From NCBI RefSeq assembly GCF_964204645.1, contig NW_027437489.1, forward strand, positions 1 to 30,691: 30,691 nucleotides of DNA, in the 5' to 3' direction. Under the pieces are notes generated by a model, which was given only the letters and a program-made list of their open reading frames with translations, was not told the origin of the DNA and did no database searches. A program made the translations under genes and the position numbers. How positions within the stretch are numbered: the first letter of the stretch is position 1; the number at the start of each line of letters is the position of its first letter. Source of the DNA: Tubulanus polymorphus (taxonomy: Eukaryota > Nemertea > Palaeonemertea > Tubulaniformes > Tubulanidae). Of the stretch, positions 1 through 9,269 are shown in pieces.

Positions 1-10
1 ATATTCGACA

Positions 11-46
11 CGAAAACGTCTTTTCTCGCGCTGAACGACGTTTTCG
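11..46. repeat. Perfect 10-bp inverted repeat within the monomer (hairpin/cruciform dyad)
   Basis: cgaaaacgtc at 11-20 is the exact reverse complement of gacgttttcg at 37-46, separated by 16 nt (21-36). The same dyad recurs in almost every monomer. In the aaaag-type monomers the outermost pair is lost, leaving 9 bp. The right arm also has a competing partner: ttttcg at 41-46 can pair with cgaaaa at 50-55 over a 3-nt loop. Short dyad symmetries are common in centromeric satellites that lack CENP-B boxes (established knowledge). A binding or structural function here is inference. Confidence 0.85.
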
Positions 47-70
47 CGTCGAAAAGTGCTTTTCCTGACG
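47..70. repeat. Second dyad, centred on GAAAAGYGCTTTTC
   Basis: cgtc (47-50) plus gaaaag (51-56) faces cttttc (59-64) plus gacg (67-70), with two unpaired bases (ct, 65-66) on the right side. In monomers with C at position 57 the core is a perfect 14-bp palindrome (first clear case at 877-890). With T at 57 the two central bases mismatch. Monomers with gggtcg lose one pair of the outer cgtc/gacg extension but keep the core. This dyad overlaps the arms of the 11-46 hairpin, so the two structures could compete on a single strand. Confidence 0.8.
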
Positions 71-90
71 ATTTGAGCGCTTTTACGCAT

Positions 91-101
91 CGACATTGTC
101 G
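91..101. repeat. Odd 11-bp palindrome cgacattgtcg
   Basis: cgaca (91-95) and tgtcg (97-101) are reverse complements around a single T. It is kept in most monomers. It is weakened by one pair where position 93 is G (cggcattgtcg), and its innermost pair is lost in the few copies reading cgactttgtcg (for example near 798, 4814 and 10128). A flanking atcg (89-92) and cgat (108-111) give a looser outer pairing. Confidence 0.7.
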
Positions 102-116
102 TTTTTCCGATAGGGG

Positions 117-124
117 GAATATTC
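117..124. repeat. Monomer-junction palindrome GAATATTC
   Basis: The sequence spanning the end of one monomer and the start of the next is the 8-bp palindrome gaatattc, which contains the SspI site aatatt. It recurs about every 118 bp. It is broken only in monomers whose junction reads gagattattcg (for example 467-480, 2710-2720, 4480-4490) and in rare single mutants such as gagaaaattcg near 23020 and 27390. It sits inside the most variable segment of the monomer, yet the eight bases themselves are mostly conserved. Confidence 0.75.
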
Positions 125-3100
125 GAAAAGAAAACGTCTTTTCTCGCGCTGAACGACGTTTTCGCGTCGAAAAGTGCTTTTCCTGACGATTTGAGCGCTT
201 TTACGCATCGACATTGTCGTTTTTCCGATAGGGGGAATATTCGAAAAGAAAACGTCTTTTCTCGCGCTGAACGACGTTTTCGCGTCGAAAAGTGCTTTTC
301 CTGACGATTTGAGCGCTTTTACGCATCGACATTGTCGTTTTACCGATAGTGAGAATATTCGATACGAAAACGTCTTTTCTCGCGCTGAACGACGTTTTCG
401 GGTCGAAAAGTGCTTTTCCTGACGATTTGAGCGCTTTTACGCATCGACATTGTCGTTTTACCGATAGTGAGATTATTCGATACGAAAACGTCTTTTCTCG
501 CGCTGAACGACGTTTTCGCGTCGAAAAGTGCTTTTCCTGACGATTTGAGCGCTTTTACGCATCGGCATTGTCGTTTTTCCGATATGGGGAATATTCGATA
601 CGAAAACGTCTTTTCTCGCGCTGAACGACGTTTTCGCGTCGAAAAGTGCTTTTCCTGACGATTTGAGCGCTTTTACGCATCGGCATTGTCGTTTTTCCGA
701 TATGGGGAATATTCGATACGAAAACGTCTTTTCTCGCGCTGAACGACGTTTTCGCGTCGAAAAGTGCTTTTCCTGACGATTTGAGCGCTTTTACGCATCG
801 ACTTTGTCGTTTTTCCGATAGGGGGAATATTCGAAACGAAAACGTCTTTTCTCGCGCTGAACGACGTTTTCGCGTCGAAAAGCGCTTTTCCTGACGATTT
901 GAGCGCTTTTACGCATCGACATTGTCGTTTTACCGATAGTGAGATTATTCGATACGAAAACGTCTTTTCTCGCGCTGAACGACGTTTTCGCGTCGAAAAG
1001 CGCTTTTCCTGACGATTTGAGCGCTTTTACGCATCGGCATTGTCGTTTTTCCGATATGGGGAATATTCGATACGAAAACGTCTTTTCTCGCGCTGAACGA
1101 CGTTTTCGCGTCGAAAAGTGCTTTTCCTGACGATTTGAACGCTTTTACGCATCGACATTGTCGTTTTACCGATAGTGAGAATATTCGATACGAAAACGTC
1201 TTTTCTCGCGCTGAACGACGTTTTCGGGTCGAAAAGTGCTTTTCCTGACGATTTGAGCGCTTTTACGCATCGGCATTGTCGTTTTTCCGATATGGGGAAT
1301 ATTCGATACGAAAACGTCTTTTCTCGCGCTAAACGACGTTTTCGCGTCGAAAAGTGCTTTTCCTGACGATTTGAGCGCTTTTACGCATCGACATTGTCGT
1401 TTTACCGATAGGGAGAATATTCGACACGAAAACGTCTTTTCTCGCGCTGAACGACGTTTTCGCGTCGAAAAGCGCTTTTCCTGACGATTTGACCGCTTTT
1501 ACGCATCGGCATTGTCGTTTTTCCGATAGGGCGAATATTCGATACGAAAACGTCTTTTCTCGCGCTGAACGACGTTTTCGCGTCGAAAAGTGCTTTTCCT
1601 GACGATTTGAGCGCTTTTACGCATCGACATTGTCGTTTTACCGATAGGGAGAATATTCGACACGAAAACGTCTTTTCTCGCGCTGAACGACGTTTTCGCG
1701 TCGAAAAGCGCTTTTCCTGACGATTTGAGCGCTTTTACGCATCGACATTGTCGTTTTTCCCATAGGGGGAATATTCGATACGAAAACGTCTTTTCTCGCG
1801 CTGAACGACGTTTTCGCGTCGAAAAGTGCTTTTCCTGACGATTTGAGCGCTTTTACGCATCGACATTGTCGTTTTACCGATAGGGAGAATATTCGACACG
1901 AAAACGTCTTTTCTCGCGCTGAACGACGTTTTCGCGTCGAAAAGTGCTTTTCCTGACGATTTGAGCGCTTTTACGCATCGACATTGTCGTTTTTCCGATA
2001 GGGAGAATATTCGATACGAAAACGTCTTTTCTCGCGCTGAGCGACGTTTTCGCGTCGAAAAGTGCTTTTCCTGACGATTTGAGCGCTTTTACGCATCGAC
2101 ATTGTCGTTTTACCGATAGTGAGAATATTCGATACGAAAACGTCTTTTCTCGCGCTGGAACGACGTTTTCGCGTCGAAAAGTGCTTTTCCTGACGATTTG
2201 AGCGCTTTTACGCATCGACATTGTCGTTTTACCGATAGGGAGAATATTCGACACGAAAACGTCTTTTCTCGCGCTGAACGACGTTTTCGCGTCGAAAAGC
2301 GCTTTTCCTGACGATTTGAGCGCTTTTACGCATCGGCATTGTCGTTTTTCCGATAGGGAGAATATTCGATACGAAAACGTCTTTTCTCGCGCTGAACGAA
2401 GTTTTCGCGTCGAAAAGTGCTTTTCCTGACGATTTGAGCGCTTTTACGCATCGACATTGTCGTTTTTCTGATAGGGGGAATATTCGAAAAGAAAACGTCT
2501 TTTCTCGCGCTGCACGACGTTTTCGGGTCGAAAAGTGCTTTTCCTGACGATTTGAGCGCTTTTACGCATCGACATTGTCGTTTTACCGATAGTGAGAATA
2601 TTCGATACGAAAACGTCTTTTCTCGCGCTGAACGACGTTTTCGGGTCGAAAAGTGCTTTTCCTGACGATTTGAGCGCTTTTACGCATCGACATTGTCGTT
2701 TTACCGATAGTGAGATTATTCGATACGAAAACGTCTTTTCTCGCGCTGAACGACGTTTTCGCGTCGAAAAGTGCTTTTCCTGACGATTTGAGCGCTTTTA
2801 CGCATCGGCATTGTCGTTTTTCCGATATGGGGAATATTCGATACGAAAACGTCTTTTCTCGCGCTGAACGACGTTTTCGCGTCGAAAAGTGCTTTTCCTG
2901 ACGATTTGAACACTTTTACGCATCGACATTGTCGTTTTTCCGATAGGGGGAATATTCGAAAAGAAAACGTCTTTTCTCGCGCTGAACGACGTTTTCGCGT
3001 CGAAAAGTGCTTTTCCTGACGATTTGAGCGCTTTTACGCATCGACATTGTCGTTTTACCGATAGGGAGAATATTCGACACGAAAACGTCTTTTCTCGCGC

Positions 3101-4013
3101 TGAACGACGTTTTCGCGTCGAAAAGTGCTTTTCCTGACGATTTGAGCGCTTTTACGCATCGACATTGTCGTTTTTCCGATAGGGAGAATATTCGATACGA
3201 AAACGTCTTTTCTCGCGCTGAGCGACGTTTTCGCGTCGAAAAGTGCTTTTCCTGACGATTTGAGCGCTTTTACGCATCGACATTGTCGTTTTACCGATAG
3301 GGAGAATATTCGACACGAAAACGTCTTTTCTCGCGCTGAACGACGTTTTCGCGTCGAAAAGTGCTTTTCCTGACGATTTGAGCGCTTTTACGCATCGACA
3401 TTGTCGTTTTTCCGATAGGGGGAATATTCGAAAAGAAAACGTCTTTTCTCGCGCTGAACGACGTTTTCGCGTCGAAAAGTGCTTTTCCTGACGATTTGAG
3501 CGCTTTTACGCATCGACATTGTCGTTTTTCCGATAGGGGGAATATTCGAAAAGAAAACGTCTTTTCTCGCGCTGAACGACGTTTTCGCGTCGAAAAGTGC
3601 TTTTCCTGACGATTTGAGCGCTTTTACGCATCGACATTGTCGTTTTACCGATAGTGAGAATATTCGATACGAAAACGTCTTTTCTCGCGCTGAACGACGT
3701 TTTCGGGTCGAAAAGTGCTTTTCCTGACGATTTGAGCGCTTTTACGCATCGACATTGTCGTTTTACCGATAGTGAGATTATTCGATACGAAAACGTCTTT
3801 TCTCGCGCTGAACGACGTTTTCGCGTCGAAAAGTGCTTTTCCTGACGATTTGAGCGCTTTTACGCATCGACATTGTCGTTTTTCCGATAGGGAGAATATT
3901 CGGTACGAAAACGTCTTTTCTCGCGCTGAGCGACGTTTTCGCGTCGAAAAGTGCTTTTCCTGACGATTTGAGCGCTTTTACGCATCGACATTGTCGTTTT
4001 ACCGATAGGGAGA

Positions 4014-5954
4014 ATATTCGACACGAAAACGTCTTTTCTCGCGCTGAACGACGTTTTCGCGTCGAAAAGTGCTTTTCCTGACGATTTGAGCGCTTTTACG
4101 CATCGACATTGTCGTTTTTCCGATAGGGGGAATATTCGAAAAGAAAACGTCTTTTCTCGCGCTGAACGACGTTTTCGCGTCGAAAAGTGCTTTTCCTGAC
4201 GATTTGAGCGCTTTTACGCATCGACATTGTCGTTTTTCCGATAGGGGGAATATTCGAAAAGAAAACGTCTTTTCTCGCGCTGAACGACGTTTTCGCGTCG
4301 AAAAGTGCTTTTCCTGACGATTTGAGCGCTTTTACGCATCGACATTGTCGTTTTACCGATAGTGAGAATATTCGATACGAAAACGTCTTTTCTCGCGCTG
4401 AACGACGTTTTCGGGTCGAAAAGTGCTTTTCCTGACGATTTGAGCGCTTTTACGCATCGACATTGTCGTTTTACCGATAGTGAGATTATTCGATACGAAA
4501 ACGTCTTTTCTCGCGCTGAACGACGTTTTCGCGTCGAAAAGTGCTTTTCCTGACGATTTGAGCGCTTTTACGCATCGGCATTGTCGTTTTTCCGATATGG
4601 GGAATATTCGATACGAAAACGTCTTTTCTCGCGCTGAACGACGTTTTCGCGTCGAAAAGTGCTTTTCCTGACGATTTGAGCGCTTTTACGCATCGGCATT
4701 GTCGTTTTTCCGATATGGGGAATATTCGATACGAAAACGTCTTTTCTCGCGCTGAACGACGTTTTCGCGTCGAAAAGTGCTTTTCCTGACGATTTGAGCG
4801 CTTTTACGCATCGACTTTGTCGTTTTTCCGATAGGGGGAATATTCGAAACGAAAACGTCTTTTCTCGCGCTGAACGACGTTTTCGCGTCGAAAAGCGCTT
4901 TTCCTGACGATTTGAGCGCTTTTACGCATCGACATTGTCGTTTTACCGATAGTGAGATTATTCGATACGAAAACGTCTTTTCTCGCGCTGAACGACGTTT
5001 TCGCGTCGAAAAGCGCTTTTCCTGACGATTTGAGCGCTTTTACGCATCGGCATTGTCGTTTTTCCGATATGGGGAATATTCGATACGAAAACGTCTTTTC
5101 TCGCGCTGAACGACGTTTTCGCGTCGAAAAGTGCTTTTCCTGACGATTTGAACGCTTTTACGCATCGACATTGTCGTTTTACCGATAGTGAGAATATTCG
5201 ATACGAAAACGTCTTTTCTCGCGCTGAACGACGTTTTCGGGTCGAAAAGTGCTTTTCCTGACGATTTGAGCGCTTTTACGCATCGGCATTGTCGTTTTTC
5301 CGATATGGGGAATATTCGATACGAAAACGTCTTTTCTCGCGCTAAACGACGTTTTCGCGTCGAAAAGTGCTTTTCCTGACGATTTGAGCGCTTTTACGCA
5401 TCGACATTGTCGTTTTACCGATAGGGAGAATATTCGACACGAAAACGTCTTTTCTCGCGCTGAACGACGTTTTCGCGTCGAAAAGCGCTTTTCCTGACGA
5501 TTTGACCGCTTTTACGCATCGGCATTGTCGTTTTTCCGATAGGGCGAATATTCGATACGAAAACGTCTTTTCTCGCGCTGAACGACGTTTTCGCGTCGAA
5601 AAGTGCTTTTCCTGACGATTTGAGCGCTTTTACGCATCGACATTGTCGTTTTACCGATAGGGAGAATATTCGACACGAAAACGTCTTTTCTCGCGCTGAA
5701 CGACGTTTTCGCGTCGAAAAGCGCTTTTCCTGACGATTTGAGCGCTTTTACGCATCGACATTGTCGTTTTTCCCATAGGGGGAATATTCGATACGAAAAC
5801 GTCTTTTCTCGCGCTGAACGACGTTTTCGCGTCGAAAAGTGCTTTTCCTGACGATTTGAGCGCTTTTACGCATCGACATTGTCGTTTTACCGATAGGGAG
5901 AATATTCGACACGAAAACGTCTTTTCTCGCGCTGAACGACGTTTTCGCGTCGAA
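4014..5954. repeat. Segmental duplication A, copy 2
   Basis: This is the partner of 1-1941, with the same succession of variants, including the gctaaac monomer near 5340 and the cccatag junction near 5772. The part from about 5188 onward was then copied again as duplication B, and much of the block also reappears, in modified form, near 10.0-11.1 kb and 17.9-19.0 kb. This is therefore the most often copied segment of the window. Confidence 0.85.
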
Positions 5955-6842
5955 AAGCGCTTTTCCTGACGATTTGAGCGTTTTTTTACGCATCGGCATT
6001 GTCGTTTTTCCGATAGGGAGAATATTCGATACGAAAACGTCTTTTTTCGCGCTGAACGACGTTTTCGCGTCGAAAAGTGCTTTTCCTGACGATTTGAGCG
6101 CTTTTACGCATCGACATTGTCGTTTTTCCGATAGGGGGAATATTCGAAAAGAAAACGTCTTTTCTCGCGCTGCACGACGTTTTCGGGTCGGAAAGTGCTT
6201 TTCCTGACGATTTGAGCGCTTTTACGCATCGACATTGTCGTTTTTCCGATAGGGGGAATATTCGAAAAGAAAACGTCTTTTCTCGCGCTGAACGACGTTT
6301 TCGGGTCGAAAAGTGCTTTTCCTGACGATTTGAGCGCTTTTACGCATCGACATTGTCGTTTTACCGATAGCGAGAATATTCGATACGAAAACGTCTTTTC
6401 TCGCGCTGAACGACGTTTTCGGGTCGAAAAGTGCTTTTCCTGACGATTTGAGCGCCTTTACGCATCGACATTGTCGTTTTACCGATAGTGAGAATATTCG
6501 ATACGTAAACGTCTTTTCTCGCGCTGGAACGACGTTTTCGCGTCGAAAAGTGCTTTTCCTGACGATTTGAGCGCTTTCACGCATCGACATTGTCGTTTTT
6601 CCGATAGGGGGAATATTCGAAAAGAAAACGTCTTTTCTCGCGCTGAACGACGTTTTCGCGTCGAAAAGTGCTTTTCCTGACGATTTGAGCGCTTTTACGC
6701 ATCGACATTGTCGTTTTACCGATAGGGAGAATATTCGACACGAAAACGTCTTTTCTCGCGCTGAACGACGTTTTCGCGTCGAAAAGTGCTTTTCCTGACG
6801 ATTTGAACGCTTTTACGCATCGACATTGTCGTTTTACCGATA
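5188..6842. repeat. Tandem 14-monomer block B, copy 1 (1655 bp)
   Basis: This is followed directly by its own copy. The 1655-bp length is 14 x 118 plus 3, because it includes a T7 run (+2, at 5981-5987) and a ctggaac insertion (+1, near 6526). Private variants repeated 1655 bp later are a gcgccttt at about 6454, tacgtaaacg near 6503 and gcgctttcacg near 6577. Sharing of such rare changes points to a recent event. The left exchange point lies before 5188, within the monomer that ends in gatttgaacg. Confidence 0.85.
5981..5987 (+). repeat. T7 homopolymer marker haplotype (first of seven)
   Basis: In seven monomers gagcgctttta is replaced by gagcg followed by seven T, which adds 2 bp. The runs are at 5981, 7636, 11295, 19199, 21916, 26286 and 30183. 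Each time the next monomer carries gtcttttttcgcg (C to T about 65 bp further on, for example at 6046). The full linkage shows that all seven descend from one mutated ancestor monomer pair. Confidence 0.85.
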
Positions 6843-8382
6843 GTGAGAATATTCGATACGAAAACGTCTTTTCTCGCGCTGAACGACGTTTTCGGGTCGA
6901 AAAGTGCTTTTCCTGACGATTTGAGCGCTTTTACGCATCGGCATTGTCGTTTTTCCGATATGGGGAATATTCGATACGAAAACGTCTTTTCTCGCGCTAA
7001 ACGACGTTTTCGCGTCGAAAAGTGCTTTTCCTGACGATTTGAGCGCTTTTACGCATCGACATTGTCGTTTTACCGATAGGGAGAATATTCGACACGAAAA
7101 CGTCTTTTCTCGCGCTGAACGACGTTTTCGCGTCGAAAAGCGCTTTTCCTGACGATTTGACCGCTTTTACGCATCGGCATTGTCGTTTTTCCGATAGGGC
7201 GAATATTCGATACGAAAACGTCTTTTCTCGCGCTGAACGACGTTTTCGCGTCGAAAAGTGCTTTTCCTGACGATTTGAGCGCTTTTACGCATCGACATTG
7301 TCGTTTTACCGATAGGGAGAATATTCGACACGAAAACGTCTTTTCTCGCGCTGAACGACGTTTTCGCGTCGAAAAGCGCTTTTCCTGACGATTTGAGCGC
7401 TTTTACGCATCGACATTGTCGTTTTTCCCATAGGGGGAATATTCGATACGAAAACGTCTTTTCTCGCGCTGAACGACGTTTTCGCGTCGAAAAGTGCTTT
7501 TCCTGACGATTTGAGCGCTTTTACGCATCGACATTGTCGTTTTACCGATAGGGAGAATATTCGACACGAAAACGTCTTTTCTCGCGCTGAACGACGTTTT
7601 CGCGTCGAAAAGCGCTTTTCCTGACGATTTGAGCGTTTTTTTACGCATCGGCATTGTCGTTTTTCCGATAGGGAGAATATTCGATACGAAAACGTCTTTT
7701 TTCGCGCTGAACGACGTTTTCGCGTCGAAAAGTGCTTTTCCTGACGATTTGAGCGCTTTTACGCATCGACATTGTCGTTTTTCCGATAGGGGGAATATTC
7801 GAAAAGAAAACGTCTTTTCTCGCGCTGCACGACGTTTTCGGGTCGGAAAGTGCTTTTCCTGACGATTTGAGCGCTTTTACGCATCGACATTGTCGTTTTT
7901 CCGATAGGGGGAATATTCGAAAAGAAAACGTCTTTTCTCGCGCTGAACGACGTTTTCGGGTCGAAAAGTGCTTTTCCTGACGATTTGAGCGCTTTTACGC
8001 ATCGACATTGTCGTTTTACCGATAGCGAGAATATTCGATACGAAAACGTCTTTTCTCGCGCTGAACGACGTTTTCGGGTCGAAAAGTGCTTTTCCTGACG
8101 ATTTGAGCGCCTTTACGCATCGACATTGTCGTTTTACCGATAGTGAGAATATTCGATACGTAAACGTCTTTTCTCGCGCTGGAACGACGTTTTCGCGTCG
8201 AAAAGTGCTTTTCCTGACGATTTGAGCGCTTTCACGCATCGACATTGTCGTTTTTCCGATAGGGGGAATATTCGAAAAGAAAACGTCTTTTCTCGCGCTG
8301 AACGACGTTTTCGCGTCGAAAAGTGCTTTTCCTGACGATTTGAGCGCTTTTACGCATCGACATTGTCGTTTTACCGATAGCG
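6843..8382. repeat. Tandem 14-monomer block B, copy 2
   Basis: This repeats 5188 onward with offset 1655, including the T7 run at 7636-7642 and the three private variants near 8109, 8158 and 8232. Identity ends near 8383, where this copy continues with a gcgag-type junction and gggtcg, whereas copy 1 has a gggag/acacg monomer. Confidence 0.85.
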
Positions 8383-9269
8383 AGAATATTCGATACGAAA
8401 ACGTCTTTTCTCGCGCTGAACGACGTTTTCGGGTCGAAAAGTGCTTTTCCTGACGATTTGAACGCTTTTACGCATCGACATTGTCGTTTTTCCGATAGGG
8501 GGAATATTCGAAAAGAAAACGTCTTTTCTCGCGCTGAACGACGTTTTCGCGTCGAAAAGTGCTTTTCCTGACGATTTGAGCGCTTTTACGCATCGACATT
8601 GTCGTTTTACCGATAGGGAGAATATTCGACACGAAAACGTCTTTTCTCGCGCTGAACGACGTTTTCGCGTCGAAAAGTGCTTTTCCTGACGATTTGAGCG
8701 CTTTTACGCATCGGCATTGTCGTTTTTCCGATAGGGAGAATATTCGATACGAAAACGTCTTTTCTCGCGCTGAGCGACGTTTTCGCGTCGAAAAGTGCTT
8801 TTCCTGACGATTTGAGCGCTTTTACGCATCGACATTGTCGTTTTACCGATAGGGAGAATATTCGACACGAAAACGTCTTTTCTCGCGCTGAACGACGTTT
8901 TCGCGTCGAAAAGTGCTTTTCCTGACGATTTGAGCGCTTTTACGCATCGACATTGTCGTTTTTCCGATAGGGAGAATATTCGATACGAAAACGTCTTTTC
9001 TCGCGCTGAGCGACGTTTTCGCGTCGAAAAGTGCTTTTCCTGACGATTTGAGCGCTTTTACGCATCGACATTGTCGTTTTACCGATAGGGAGAATATTCG
9101 ACACGAAAACGTCTTTTCTCGCGCTGAACGACGTTTTCGCGTCGAAAAGTGCTTTTCCTGACGATTTGAGCGCTTTTACGCATCGACATTGTCGTTTTCC
9201 GATAGGGGGAATATTCGAAAAGAAAACGTCTTTTCTCGCGCTGAACGACGTTTTCGCGTCGAAAAGTGC

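Larger units (their letters stand above)
13..106 (+). repeat. Internal ~20-bp subrepeat marked by T4 tracts
   Basis: Within the reference monomer, runs of four T lie at 21-24, 41-44, 60-63, 81-84 and 102-105, so they are spaced 20, 19, 21 and 21 bp apart. Three of them are followed by a similar context, TTTT then five or six bases then CGa (41, 60 and 81), and most are preceded by a short G/C-rich box (gtc, acg, gtgc, gcgc, gtcg). This suggests that the 118-bp unit grew from a shorter ~20-bp repeat. A4 runs at 13-16 and 52-55 lie between the T runs. The ancestry is inference from alignment by eye. Confidence 0.55.
1..118 (+). repeat. Reference monomer (first complete copy)
   Basis: This copy is used as the coordinate frame for all monomers (1 = first a of atattcg, 118 = the a that closes taggggga). 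It holds 28 G, 27 C, 25 A and 38 T, so it is about 47 % GC and T-rich on this strand. It contains 16 CpG, where about 6.4 are expected from composition. Recurrent variable sites are 9 and 11 (acacg, atacg, aaaag, aaacg), 33-35 (gaac, gcac, gagc, aaac), 47 (cgcgt or cgggt), 52 (a or g), 57 (gtgc or gcgc), 77-79 (gcg, acg, ccg, aca), 93 (a or g), 106 (t or a) and 113-116 (ggggg, gggag, gtgag, gcgag, tgggg, gggcg). The choice of start point is arbitrary. Confidence 0.95.
1..1941. repeat. Segmental duplication A, copy 1 (offset 4013)
   Basis: The order of monomer variants here is reproduced from 4014, always 4013 bp away (34 monomers plus one base). Shared landmarks are two successive aaaag monomers, the gtgag and gagattattcg junctions, the catcgactttg variant near 798, the gctaaac variant at 1328 and the cccatag junction at 1759. 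Identity stops where this copy reads gtgc and the partner reads gcgc (about 1942 versus 5955). The left end lies outside the window. Confidence 0.85.

Noticed and set aside
101-106. T4/T5 runs as RNA polymerase III terminators
   Set aside because: There are five T4 runs per monomer, and I saw no A-box/B-box pair or RNA gene upstream. The runs are better explained as part of the repeat.
349-540. Repeated 63-residue open frames on the + strand (also at 467, 939, 1175, 2592, 4362 and many more)
   Set aside because: They begin with GTG created by the gtgag-type junction, not with ATG, and end at the TGA of tcctgacg. Each spans 1.6 monomers read in two frames, they overlap one another, and neighbouring monomers lack them. 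118 is not divisible by 3, so no peptide is maintained across the array.
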